From Paenibacillus_V sp046244365 (GTDB lineage Bacteria; Bacillota; Bacilli; Paenibacillales; NBRC-103111): a stretch of 64,000 bases of DNA. Every line of letters starts with the position of its first letter. Position 1 is the stretch's first letter. Shown piece after piece: positions 24,610-33,469 of the stretch. Under the pieces are notes generated by a model, which was given only the letters and a program-made list of their open reading frames with translations, was not told the origin of the DNA and searched no databases. The position numbers and the translations under genes were made by a program. The stretch covers positions 7,626,001-7,690,000 of the forward strand of contig NZ_CP176395.1 in the NCBI RefSeq assembly GCF_046244365.1. Reading direction: 5' to 3'.

Positions 24610-25614
24610 TCATTGAAAAAACAATCGCTTTACCATCACAGCCGCTTCCGCTCGGGTCGCCGGATCGTGGGGTGCGAACGTGTCTGCGGTTCTGCCATTT
24701 ATAATTCCAACACGAACGGCAGTTGCAATGTCCTTAACCGCCCATTCGCTAATCGAGCCGGCATCTGCGAATGGCAGAGAATACGCTGAATCCGCTTCCT
24801 TCAGCGCTCCCTCCGAAGCATACTTTCCCGCCCGAATAATCATAGTTGCTGCTTGTTCCCGCGTAATCTCTTTCTCTGGCGCGAAGCTGCTTTCCGTCAT
24901 CCCCTTAATCAGTCCCGCAGCGTAAGCGCTGCTTACAATACCCCGATACCACGAATCCGGCGTCACATCGGCAAACGGAATTGGTGCGGCAGCTTCATGC
25001 AGCTTCAATGCCCTTGCTACCATTGCAGTGAATTGCGCTCTCGTAACCGTTGCATCCGGCAGGAAATGATCATCATCCATGCCCTCGATCACTTTCTCGA
25101 ATGCAAGCTTCTCGATATCATCTCTAGCCCAATGTTCAATCAAATCCACAAAAGTTTTACCCGCCGAAATACTTTCCCCCACTGTAGTTGTCATACTCTG
25201 CAGCTTATCGGTAACAACCTTCATAGAGTCCCACTTCACACGTGCTTCCCCGTGTTTCTTTAGTTTGAACGTCAAGGCACCGATCGTAATATCGCCGCTT
25301 TCTCCAGATACATCGCCTATTTGGGTATGAGCGATGATGATTCCATCCTTTTTAACAATCGGCGATACGGAGAATCCGTCCCTATTCGATTCATAACCAA
25401 GAAATTCAAGCCTGTCGGGATCAAAGGACAACCGTGCCTCGAATCCATATAAATTATGAATAGCCAGTACCTTCAAGGTTACGACAAATTGTCCGTTAAC
25501 CGTTTGACTTGCTTCCAATCGGAAAGCCGAAGTTTTGCCAATGTCAGCCGCCACAGAAAATGGCCGCGAAAAGCATAACATGATGACTAGAAGAAGAATG
25601 ACCGATATACGCAT
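24610..25614 (-). CDS. Surface protein: cohesin domain plus three SLH repeats
   Basis: About 334 residues. Signal peptide (MRISVILLLVIMLCF, cleavage near VAA). Residues about 35-160 are a cohesin-type beta-sandwich (FVVTLKVLAIHNLYGFEA, FDPDRLEFLGY, GALTFKL). Residues about 165-334 hold three SLH motifs (FEKVIEGMDDDHFLPDATVTR, FADVTPDSWYRG, FADAGSISEWAVKDI, with PxxxxTRAQ/EAA signatures), which bind pyruvylated wall polymer. Thus it should display a cohesin on the cell surface. ATG 25614 is taken; GTG 25632 is possible. The neighbouring gene carries a dockerin, the natural partner of a cohesin. Confidence 0.85.
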   Translation of the reverse strand: MRISVILLLVIMLCFSRPFSVAADIGKTSAFRLEASQTVNGQFVVTLKVLAIHNLYGFEARLSFDPDRLEFLGYESNRDGFSVSPIVKKDGIIIAHTQIGDVSGESGDITIGALTFKLKKHGEARVKWDSMKVVTDKLQSMTTTVGESISAGKTFVDLIEHWARDDIEKLAFEKVIEGMDDDHFLPDATVTRAQFTAMVARALKLHEAAAPIPFADVTPDSWYRGIVSSAYAAGLIKGMTESSFAPEKEITREQAATMIIRAGKYASEGALKEADSAYSLPFADAGSISEWAVKDIATAVRVGIINGRTADTFAPHDPATRAEAAVMVKRLFFQ

Positions 25615-25637
25615 GATCTTCCCGCCCCCCACTCAGC

Positions 25638-25665
25638 CTTAAAGGAGGAGAACTCCTCCTTTAAG
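25638..25665 (-). terminator. Intercistronic 13-bp hairpin
   Basis: CTTAAAGGAGGAG-AA-CTCCTCCTTTAAG, a perfect inverted repeat with a two-base loop, between the dockerin gene and the cohesin-SLH gene. It contains a ribosome-site-like AGGAGG that would be sequestered. No long T-run; may cut downstream expression or stabilise the upstream message. Confidence 0.55.
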
Positions 25666-25678
25666 ACCTTTCTCTCTG

Positions 25679-28600
25679 TTATCGCTTAATCTTCATAGCT
25701 ATGATCGTCAAATCTTCGATATCAATTTTGCCATCGCCATTGAGGTCTGCCCGCTTCACTTGTTCCCAATCCGGACTGCTCGTATTTTTACCGTAATTTG
25801 CGGCTATAATCGCCAGATCGCCTACGGTTACTTTATTATCCTGGTTGATGTCCCCGGGAAGACCGGCTATAACTTGAATATTCACCGAAGATAACGCAGC
25901 CGCATATTCAATGCCTTGATCGTCTGCCAATGCAGCGTCTATAATCTTGATCTCGCTTGCTGTCGTCTGCGAGACATGCTTCGCCCTAAACGTAAGCTCT
26001 ACAATGTCTCCTCGTCCTGTAATCTCATTACCCGGACCCGCGCTGGCCAAAATCAATTGAACGGTTCCATTCGGATTTACCGAGGTCGTAAGCAAGCTTA
26101 CTCCTGGCTTGACCGATACCGCCGAAATAAATTCTACTGATCCGGGATCGTAAGTTAAGATCACCTCCTGGGCATACACCCGCTCGGCGACACTGTTTAA
26201 TCCGTATCTAACCTTAAACGTTTCTCCAGACGGGATCGAGCTTGATGCGGAAGTTAAGGAAGTTTCATTTGTACGGGGCTGGTTGTCAGAGACATAAGTC
26301 CCCTGCCTGTAAATCCCCTGATCCCAAACCGTTCCTCTGGAGAGACCGTCATAGTCGGCCGAAATATCAATCGTTTCCCCGGTCTTCAGGACAAATCCCG
26401 GGATTGCCTTACCAGCGCCAATGGCAGGGCTGCCTTCTTTCAGATGCCAATCGCCGTCGTTCAAGTTCGCTATACGCGGATTCGCATACACGCCATGAAG
26501 CTCTCCGCTGCCATTCAAACCGGCGTTCCCATCATACAGATTGTAATCACGCGTCAAATTGATCGGCATCTTTGCTCCAGCCAGCTTTACGGCTTCTTTG
26601 GACGAATTCACGATTATATTGTTCATGAAAACCGGGTTCACATTATCCGGTCTCCAGGCCCAATTCACATTCGGAATCATGTTATCCGGTACCTCCAGAT
26701 AAACGCCATAATTGACTCCTGAAATGATGTTGTTATAGGCTGCACTATCTTTAGTGCCCATAAAAATGATGCCTTTATCTATTGTAGAAGCGCCGTTGAC
26801 GTCCTCGGCAATAATAGTATTATTGTAAGCCACCAAGTTCCACGCTTCATATCCATTGACACTGGAATCAAACGTCGATACGGAATCGGTCTGTCCGCCC
26901 AAATAAATAGCTCCGAGAAACATATTCGCCATACGATTGCGGATCGTGTTGTTATAGATTTGAATATCGCTGGACCCGCCTTTAGCGAGCAAGCCTACAC
27001 GTCCGATCTCGGAAATGTCATTGTTTCGAACGATGCTGGAATGAACATTGACAAAATCGACCGCTTCATGCGTCATATCAGAGATGATATTGCCTTCTAC
27101 TAGAAGATCATGAATAAGGTAACCTTTAACGCCTTCTTCAAATGCCTTGCTAAATTTATTGCCAATAATTTGAACGTGGTCTGCGCCTTCTCTCACGCTT
27201 ACCAGAATGTCGCCTGTATTGATTCCGCGTATATTTTGAGTGATGTCAAAGTCTTGCAGCGTGATGTAAGGCGTTCCTCTGATCATAAGCTTCGTTGTCG
27301 GCAAATTGTAAAACTGAATGATCGCCTGATGTTTATTGCGCGCTTTAAACACAATTCGTTCATTCTCGGTTCCGCCTCTGGCAAATTGAACCACTCGTGT
27401 TTCTTGATATACGCCGTCTTCAAAAATAACGGTGTCTCCCCGTTGAACCGTCTCTGCTGCCTTAGCCATCGTCTTCCAGGGCTTGGACTCGGAACCCGGG
27501 TTCAGGTCGGAGCCTGTCGGAGAAACATAATAGGTGCTTCCCGGTTCGTTCCCTTGACCGGGGTTATTCGGTCCTCCCCCCGCAGGCTTCGTTCGTTTCG
27601 TTACCTTGACGTCATCGATATAGACATTCGTCTGATAGATTGCTGCGGCAATCGCACCATGTGTCAGCTCATAATCCGTTCCGCTAAGCACCTTCTCGCC
27701 ATCGACATAAAATGTAATTTCAGTTCCGTCGACTAGCAATTGCATATCAATCCATTGTCCGATAGAAGGAAACCACCCGGTCTTCTCCTGAAGAGGGATT
27801 ACGAGTCCGTTTACCTTCTTCTTAAGTCCGATATAGCCCCCCTGGACGGGATCGCCCTGGATTTCTACCAGATAATAATTGTTAGCATCCACGTATCTGG
27901 CATATAGAGTCAACCAACTCGTATTACGATAGAACTGATCGAATCTTATTTTTGCATCGAACTGATAACTCACCCAGTCCATCGAACCGGCCCATGATCT
28001 TGCTACTCCGCTGACCGAAGAGGCATCGGTTTGCGTGAGCGCATGATTTCCGGAACCTTCCGCAACTACCGTTAAGTTCCCCATGACGGTATTCCAAGCA
28101 TTTGCCCCCTGTTCAAAATCGTCAACAAATAGAACCTCGGGCTTGGTATCGGCGTAAATGCCCATAGGAATCGGAGTAGACCTCACTTTCCCGCTGTAAT
28201 CCAGTGATACGTCTATTGTCTCGCCATAAAAACCGGTGACGTTCAGTGCGGTTCCCCGGTCCAGAGCAGGACTGTCCGCCTGCAAGTGCCAATTATGCAA
28301 GCGATCAGTAAATTTCGGATCGCCGTTGATTCCATTAGGCTCAACCGGTGCATTCGCGCAGTCGTGATACAGATTGTAGTCGCTTACACTATTCCCGATA
28401 GGCGCGTTGGTCACAGACTCCGCTTTCATCGTGCACCCGCTGAAAATATTATTGAACAGCTTTGCAGTCGTAGTCTTCGGTACCCATGCGCCGCTGCCGC
28501 CGTTCAAGTATCGCACGCCATTCTTCGCACCGACGACTACATTATGATAAAAGCCGCTGTTCGTGCTTCCGGAGAATACAAGCGCATAATCGATCAAGCC

Positions 28601-29446
28601 GGGCGATTCGGCAACCACAATATTATTCCAGGCCGCAGCATGATAAGCCTCGAATCCAGTCGCAGTCGGATCGTATACTACCGAAGAGGGATAGTTGCCT
28701 CCGAGTACGATCCCATGAGTCATCGGGGCAGCAACAGCGTGGATATAGTTATTGTAAATTTGAGCGCTTCGAGTCCCCCCGGCCACCAATATCGCATTAT
28801 TGGTTTCACTGATTTCATTGTTGGCGATTACCGGCCGATCCATGTTTGCCAGAACAACGGCAGTAGCGGTCGTGTCAGAAATCGTATTATTGATAATCTT
28901 GATATTATCGCCTTTCAAGCCTTGTATTGCTTTTCCGCTCGCATTGTGTATAAAATTTCCGCCGATGGTGCAATTGCCGCAATCATTGATGTTGATGAAA
29001 ATATCCGCACTCGATGTCCCTTTGGAAGGCTGGCTGATTTCAAAGTCTCGTATCGTGATGTACTGTTTATTGGTCAACGTAATCTTACTCAGTGCATTCA
29101 TGCCGGTAAACGACAGTTTAGCCATATGCTTGTTCTTTGCCTTGATCGTAATGGGCTCTCCTGCTGTTCCGTTGTTGGCAAATGTAATCGCAGTGTTGCT
29201 GATATATTCGCCGTCGTTGAATATCGCTGTATCTCCGGCCTGCAGCGTGGCAGCCGCTTTTTTGAGTGTTTTCCACGGTGCGCTTTCTGTCCCGGCATTT
29301 GTGTCGTTCCCGTTCGGCGAAACGTAATACGTGTTTCCATTCGCATTGACTTTTTGAACATTACCAACACCAATATTCGCAACGATGCCCATAATCAAGG
29401 CAAATAACGTTACCATTCCGATTCTCTTCCCCAAAAGCTTGCTCAA
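25679..29446 (-). CDS. Large secreted double beta-helix protein with cohesin-like and dockerin domains
   Basis: About 1255 residues. TTG at 29446 is taken as start because GGGAGG lies eight bases upstream; ATG 29467 is possible. Order: signal peptide (to about 40, ends NANG); beta-helix 1 (about 40-440) starting TYYVSPNGNDTNAG; a LamG-like beta-sandwich (about 450-635: FEQGANAWN, IDDVKVTKR); beta-helix 2 (about 645-1050) starting TYYVSPTGSDLNPG; cohesin-like domain (about 1075-1195: EVILTYDPGSVEF, DIVELTFRA); dockerin I (last 60: DINQDNKVTVGDL and DLNGDGKIDIEDL, two calcium loops). Beta-helices of this type occur in PL6-like lyases and carbohydrate-binding NosD proteins; catalysis is not proven. 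Confidence 0.82.
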   Translation of the reverse strand: MSKLLGKRIGMVTLFALIMGIVANIGVGNVQKVNANGNTYYVSPNGNDTNAGTESAPWKTLKKAAATLQAGDTAIFNDGEYISNTAITFANNGTAGEPITIKAKNKHMAKLSFTGMNALSKITLTNKQYITIRDFEISQPSKGTSSADIFININDCGNCTIGGNFIHNASGKAIQGLKGDNIKIINNTISDTTATAVVLANMDRPVIANNEISETNNAILVAGGTRSAQIYNNYIHAVAAPMTHGIVLGGNYPSSVVYDPTATGFEAYHAAAWNNIVVAESPGLIDYALVFSGSTNSGFYHNVVVGAKNGVRYLNGGSGAWVPKTTTAKLFNNIFSGCTMKAESVTNAPIGNSVSDYNLYHDCANAPVEPNGINGDPKFTDRLHNWHLQADSPALDRGTALNVTGFYGETIDVSLDYSGKVRSTPIPMGIYADTKPEVLFVDDFEQGANAWNTVMGNLTVVAEGSGNHALTQTDASSVSGVARSWAGSMDWVSYQFDAKIRFDQFYRNTSWLTLYARYVDANNYYLVEIQGDPVQGGYIGLKKKVNGLVIPLQEKTGWFPSIGQWIDMQLLVDGTEITFYVDGEKVLSGTDYELTHGAIAAAIYQTNVYIDDVKVTKRTKPAGGGPNNPGQGNEPGSTYYVSPTGSDLNPGSESKPWKTMAKAAETVQRGDTVIFEDGVYQETRVVQFARGGTENERIVFKARNKHQAIIQFYNLPTTKLMIRGTPYITLQDFDITQNIRGINTGDILVSVREGADHVQIIGNKFSKAFEEGVKGYLIHDLLVEGNIISDMTHEAVDFVNVHSSIVRNNDISEIGRVGLLAKGGSSDIQIYNNTIRNRMANMFLGAIYLGGQTDSVSTFDSSVNGYEAWNLVAYNNTIIAEDVNGASTIDKGIIFMGTKDSAAYNNIISGVNYGVYLEVPDNMIPNVNWAWRPDNVNPVFMNNIIVNSSKEAVKLAGAKMPINLTRDYNLYDGNAGLNGSGELHGVYANPRIANLNDGDWHLKEGSPAIGAGKAIPGFVLKTGETIDISADYDGLSRGTVWDQGIYRQGTYVSDNQPRTNETSLTSASSSIPSGETFKVRYGLNSVAERVYAQEVILTYDPGSVEFISAVSVKPGVSLLTTSVNPNGTVQLILASAGPGNEITGRGDIVELTFRAKHVSQTTASEIKIIDAALADDQGIEYAAALSSVNIQVIAGLPGDINQDNKVTVGDLAIIAANYGKNTSSPDWEQVKRADLNGDGKIDIEDLTIIAMKIKR

Positions 29447-29501
29447 CCTAACAACCTCCCGCCACATAATATGATCATTCGTGTGTTGTCATCGTAGCGC
29501 T

Positions 29502-30380
29502 CTATTCCTTTATAGCCCCGATCATGACGCCTTTTACAAAAAATCGCTGCAGGAACGGGTAAATAAAAATAATCGGCAAAATGGCTACAATAATTGCGGC
29601 ATACTTGATTTGCGCGCCTACCAGCGCTCTCTCAAAGTGATCGGTCATCCCCTCCATCAACGACGCCTCCTGCTTGACCAAAATTTTGTACAGGTATAGC
29701 TGAAGCGGCTGCAATTTGGCATTGGTAAGATAAATTAACGCCATAAAATAGCTGTTCCAGTAGCCTACCGCATAAAACAGCACAAGAACGGCAAGAATCG
29801 GCTTGGACAGCGGCAGCATGATCGAGACCAAAATTCGCATTTCGTTTGCGCCGTCGATTTTCGCCGATTCCTGCAAGCTTTCCGGAATCGCCTCGAAAAA
29901 GGTGCGCGCCATAATGATATAGAAAGCACCCACAGCTCCCGGCAAAATAATGGCCCAGCGCGTATCGTACAACCCCAGTCCGTTCACGATCAGGAAGGTC
30001 GGAATGAGCCCCCCACTGAAAAACATCGTGAAGGCGATAAAAAACATGATCGGGGTTCTTGCAAAAAAGCCTTTCCGCGACAGGACATAACCAGCCATCG
30101 CGGTTAACGTGACGCTGATCGTCGTCCCTACAACTGTGTACCAGACTGTATTATAGTAGGACTTCCAAATATCCGGATTTTCAAATACGATTTTGTACGC
30201 TTCCGTGGAGAAGCCTTTGGGAAACAGGAAAACCTCCTGCCGCATCGCATATACCGGATCGCTGATCGACATGCTGACAACGTAAAGGAACGGGTACAAA
30301 GTAACCACGATTACCAGTAGATTGAATAAAACGATCGCCGCATCCGATACCTTCTCGCCGAATGACCGCTGTAGCTTCAT
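29502..30380 (-). CDS. Carbohydrate ABC permease, LplC-type (second system)
   Basis: 292 residues, about six spans. EAA loop ESLQESAKIDGANEMRI followed by MLPLSKPIL; C-terminus QRFFVKGVMIGAIKE is the LplC-type ending. Overlap-free junction with the partner 13 bp upstream; AAGGAG ribosome site. Last gene of the importer; the giant dockerin protein gene follows after 55 bp, so that gene may be co-transcribed. Confidence 0.92.
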   Translation of the reverse strand: MKLQRSFGEKVSDAAIVLFNLLVIVVTLYPFLYVVSMSISDPVYAMRQEVFLFPKGFSTEAYKIVFENPDIWKSYYNTVWYTVVGTTISVTLTAMAGYVLSRKGFFARTPIMFFIAFTMFFSGGLIPTFLIVNGLGLYDTRWAIILPGAVGAFYIIMARTFFEAIPESLQESAKIDGANEMRILVSIMLPLSKPILAVLVLFYAVGYWNSYFMALIYLTNAKLQPLQLYLYKILVKQEASLMEGMTDHFERALVGAQIKYAAIIVAILPIIFIYPFLQRFFVKGVMIGAIKE

Positions 30381-30393
30381 AAACCTTCTCTCC

Positions 30394-31356
30394 TTACCAT
30401 AAAGCGATACCCGATGTTTTTCTGCTAATGCGGTTCACCACAATGAGCAATGCGAAATTAACTGCCGAGTTGAACAATCCTACCGCAGAGGCGAAGCCGT
30501 ATTCCGCCCCCTCAAGCCCCCTCCGGTAGACGAAGGTGGAAATCACATCCGACACGACATAGGTGGAAGGATTATAGAGCAGAATAATTTTTTCGAAGCC
30601 GACGTTCATGATATGTCCCATATTCATAATGAGCAGAATCATGATCGTTGTACGGATGCCCGGCAATGTAATGTACCAGATTTGCTGCCAGCGCTTGGCA
30701 CCGTCCATTTTGGCCGCTTCATAGAGCGACGGGTCGATTGATGTGATCGCAGCCAGATAGATGATCGAATTCCAGCCGAAGCTCTGCCACACGTCGGAGC
30801 CGATATAGATCGTGCGGAACCAGTCCGGCATGCTCAGAAAATTGATTGGAGCGAAGCCGAGCTTCATCAGCACGATATTGACGACGCCTTCGATCGGCGA
30901 CAGGAAGCTGATGATCATCCCGCCGATGACGACTACAGAGATGAAATGCGGAAGATAACTCGTCGTTTGCACGATTCTTTTGAACAGGCCGTTCCTCAGC
31001 TCGTTCAGCAGCAAGGCGAACAGAATCGGGACGGGAAAACCCCACAGCAGACCGTAGAGACTGAGCAGCACCGTATTTTTGATTACGCGGGCGGCATAGA
31101 TGGAGTTGAAAAACTGCTCGAACCACTTCAGTCCGACCCACGGGCTGCCCAATATTCCTTTGACCGGCGAATAGTCCTTGAATGCAATAATGAACCCGTA
31201 CATAGGCAAGTAATGGAAAACGATATAGTAAATCAGAATCGGCGAGATCAGCAACAGCAAAAACATATCCCGCCTGATATGCATACCCAGCCGGCGAAGC
31301 CGTCTCTTTTTACCGTCCGCCTCAATCAGCGCCGCATATTGTGCTTTGGCTGTCAC
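30394..31356 (-). CDS. Carbohydrate ABC permease, LplB-type (second system)
   Basis: About 320 residues. Typical spans and the EAA loop LYEAAKMDGAKRWQQIW with ITLPGIRTT. GTG 31356 is preferred because AGGAG is eight bases upstream; GTG 31365 has it too close. Partner of the next permease. Preceded by a strong intercistronic hairpin after the binding-protein gene. No ATPase gene in the operon. Confidence 0.9.
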   Translation of the reverse strand: MTAKAQYAALIEADGKKRRLRRLGMHIRRDMFLLLLISPILIYYIVFHYLPMYGFIIAFKDYSPVKGILGSPWVGLKWFEQFFNSIYAARVIKNTVLLSLYGLLWGFPVPILFALLLNELRNGLFKRIVQTTSYLPHFISVVVIGGMIISFLSPIEGVVNIVLMKLGFAPINFLSMPDWFRTIYIGSDVWQSFGWNSIIYLAAITSIDPSLYEAAKMDGAKRWQQIWYITLPGIRTTIMILLIMNMGHIMNVGFEKIILLYNPSTYVVSDVISTFVYRRGLEGAEYGFASAVGLFNSAVNFALLIVVNRISRKTSGIALW

Positions 31357-31377
31357 AACGCTCACTCCTGTTGGAAA

Positions 31378-31413
31378 GGGGAGCCTGCTTCTGACGCTGC
31401 GTTCAGGCTCCCC
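31378..31413 (-). terminator. Intercistronic stem-loop after the second binding-protein gene
   Basis: Ten perfect pairs GGGGAGCCTG / CAGGCTCCCC with a 16-base loop, between the lipoprotein stop (31420) and the permease start. Same position as the hairpin at 8185-8209 in the first importer operon, probably to set the binding-protein to permease ratio. Confidence 0.65.
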
Positions 31414-31419
31414 GTCTCG

Positions 31420-33090
31420 TTAGTTTTTGTTTTTGTATCTGTCGTATTGCGCCTGTCTGATCTTCACGATCTCGTCGATGCCCAGGTCTTTCAGTTCCTT
31501 TGTGAATTTGTCCCAGTTCTTCTCGATATCGTCGCTGCCGATAATAAACTTGGCGATTCCCTCGTCCAATTTTGACTGGAAATCGGCATTAAGCGGCTTG
31601 AATTTGCTAGCTTCCTCCGGCGTCATCGAAATATAATCAAACGGGATCGGATCGATGATCGTCGGCAAAATTTGTTCGGCTGCCTTTTGCAGCTTCGGCT
31701 CCTGAGCGATCGTTTGCGGCGGCTGCTTGGACAACGGCCCCTTGTCGTGGCGGATCCACGGCAGCCGCGGCGCGGCTCCCAGCGTGCGCAAAGCGTTTAT
31801 CGCGCTTAAGCCGTCCGGGTTTTTGAGAATATAGTCGGTAAACTTCGGCTCTCCGTTCTCCATGACGTAGCTCTTGCCCTCGATGCCAAACGTTGTAAAG
31901 CGGTTGCCTTCCTCGCTCGCATACATGTAATCCAGCCATTTGATTGCCGTTTCCTTATTTTGCGATTTCGCGCTCATGCCGAAGTACCCGTCGATCGGTC
32001 CGTATTTTTCCGTATGGCCTTTGTAGCCGTTAGGACCTTGCGGCGGCTTGACCGCAATCCAGTTGACGCCGCTCACGCCTGACGCCTGGACGTTCTTGTC
32101 GTATTGCACGATTCGGTTGACGAATGCGCGGGTAGCTCCGGCGACATCTTTCGTAACCTTCGTTGTCAGTTGATCATCCGACGAAGTCAGGAAATCGGGG
32201 TCGAGCAACCCTTCCTTGTACAGCTTGCCCAGCCACGCCACCATTTCCTTTGCTCTTGGGTCCAGCCATTCGCTCTGGATTTTCCCTTTGTCGTCCGGCC
32301 AAAATCCGTTGCTGAACACAAGGTGCAGTCCCCATGCGTCGCCAAAAAATTGGGCTATGGTCTTAATCGCAAGCACCAGCGGAATTTCGTCCTTCTTGCC
32401 GTTTCCGTTCGGGTCGCCGTCCTTGATCGCCTTCAGCACGTTGTACCAGTCATCGATCGTCTTCGGCTCTTGCAGGTTCAGCTTATCCAGCCAGTCCTTG
32501 CGAATCAGAAAACCGCCGGGGTCGGACAGGTTTGTTCCGGTTACGACGCTGGATACATAATAGATGTGACCGTCCGGCGCTTTCAGCAAATTGTAGATGT
32601 CCGGATTCTCTGCGAAAAACTTCCTCATATTCGGCGCATGTTCTTCAATCAGCTTCTCCAGCGGTTCAAGCACGCCGTCCGTTCCGAACTTGACAGGGTC
32701 GCCCGGCACGACAAACAGATCGGGAACGTTGGTCATCGACGCAAGCCGCACATTCATTGTTTGAGTATACTGCGCTGCGGGAACGACGTCCCACTTGATT
32801 TTGACGCCTGTCTTCTCCTCAATCGCTTTCCAGATCGGCAGGTTCTGCGTATAGCTCGCCGGTGTGTAGCCGTTATCCTGCGAGCCGATCGTCAGCGTGA
32901 CCGAGCCGTCCTTTACGAGCGGAAGCGTATAATCTTTCTTTTGGTTGTCCGCTGACGGAGCCGCCGAAGGACCGCTCGACGATGGAGCCGCGCTCGATTG
33001 CTGCCCCTGATTCCCCTGACTTTGGCAGCCCGCGATCAAAAACGCCATCGCCGCCGCTGCGCACAACCCCCTGCTGAAACGTTTGTTCAT
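31420..33090 (-). CDS. Extracellular sugar-binding lipoprotein (second LplA-like)
   Basis: 556 residues from ATG 33090 (GGGGGAT upstream). Lipobox LIAGC with Cys22, then a Ser/Gln-rich linker. Body: LTIGSQDNGYTP, FLIRKDWLDKLNLQEPKT, DPNGNGKKDEIPL, all typical of LplA-like family-1 binding proteins. First gene of an operon followed by two permeases. A cre-like site lies 21 bp upstream of the start, and a divergent AraC-type membrane sensor is next door, so expression likely follows carbon supply and an extracellular sugar signal. Confidence 0.92.
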   Translation of the reverse strand: MNKRFSRGLCAAAAMAFLIAGCQSQGNQGQQSSAAPSSSGPSAAPSADNQKKDYTLPLVKDGSVTLTIGSQDNGYTPASYTQNLPIWKAIEEKTGVKIKWDVVPAAQYTQTMNVRLASMTNVPDLFVVPGDPVKFGTDGVLEPLEKLIEEHAPNMRKFFAENPDIYNLLKAPDGHIYYVSSVVTGTNLSDPGGFLIRKDWLDKLNLQEPKTIDDWYNVLKAIKDGDPNGNGKKDEIPLVLAIKTIAQFFGDAWGLHLVFSNGFWPDDKGKIQSEWLDPRAKEMVAWLGKLYKEGLLDPDFLTSSDDQLTTKVTKDVAGATRAFVNRIVQYDKNVQASGVSGVNWIAVKPPQGPNGYKGHTEKYGPIDGYFGMSAKSQNKETAIKWLDYMYASEEGNRFTTFGIEGKSYVMENGEPKFTDYILKNPDGLSAINALRTLGAAPRLPWIRHDKGPLSKQPPQTIAQEPKLQKAAEQILPTIIDPIPFDYISMTPEEASKFKPLNADFQSKLDEGIAKFIIGSDDIEKNWDKFTKELKDLGIDEIVKIRQAQYDRYKNKN

Positions 33091-33469
33091 AGATATCCCC
33101 CTAACTATGCTGTAATCGTTTCCAATCGATCGACCGGGCTGCTTCACCAGACATTGCCGCCGCTGCGGCCCGGCGTTGGAACGACGTACCTCCACTATGC
33201 CGCCTCCCCCGTCCCGGGAGCAACGATCAAGATCGGGATAAGGCATCGCATTTTTTACATCTGCGATTAGTCGTTTTTTGCAGACAGATTCAACCGTTGC
33301 GCCGCTCCTTCTATTGATACACAGACGAGCCCATGTCCGCGAGATACAATTTTTGCGGGACAGATCACCTTTTTACATACCGCCCGCTGCGCCGCAAAGC
33401 CACTTTCGCAGGCAAATGTTTTATGTTATGATCACGAATGCCTGCGGACTGAAAGGAGAGATCGAATTT
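33091..33469. promoter_or_regulatory. Divergent promoter region of importer and sensor
   Basis: About 380 bp between two divergent genes. It holds the cre site (33111-33125) and AT-rich stretches at 33249-33280 and 33360-33375 where promoters are expected. Clear -35/-10 pairs were not assigned. The sensor protein would be expected to bind here. Confidence 0.4.
33111..33125 (-). promoter_or_regulatory. cre-like CcpA site
   Basis: On the minus strand TTGGAAACGATTACA matches the consensus WTGNAANCGNWNNCW at every fixed position. It lies 21 bp upstream of the binding-protein start, where CcpA binding would block transcription in the presence of preferred sugars. Confidence 0.6.

Noticed and set aside
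28286..29407. 373-codon plus-strand frame
   Set aside because: Antisense of the beta-helix gene, whose repeat-rich sequence leaves the other strand open.
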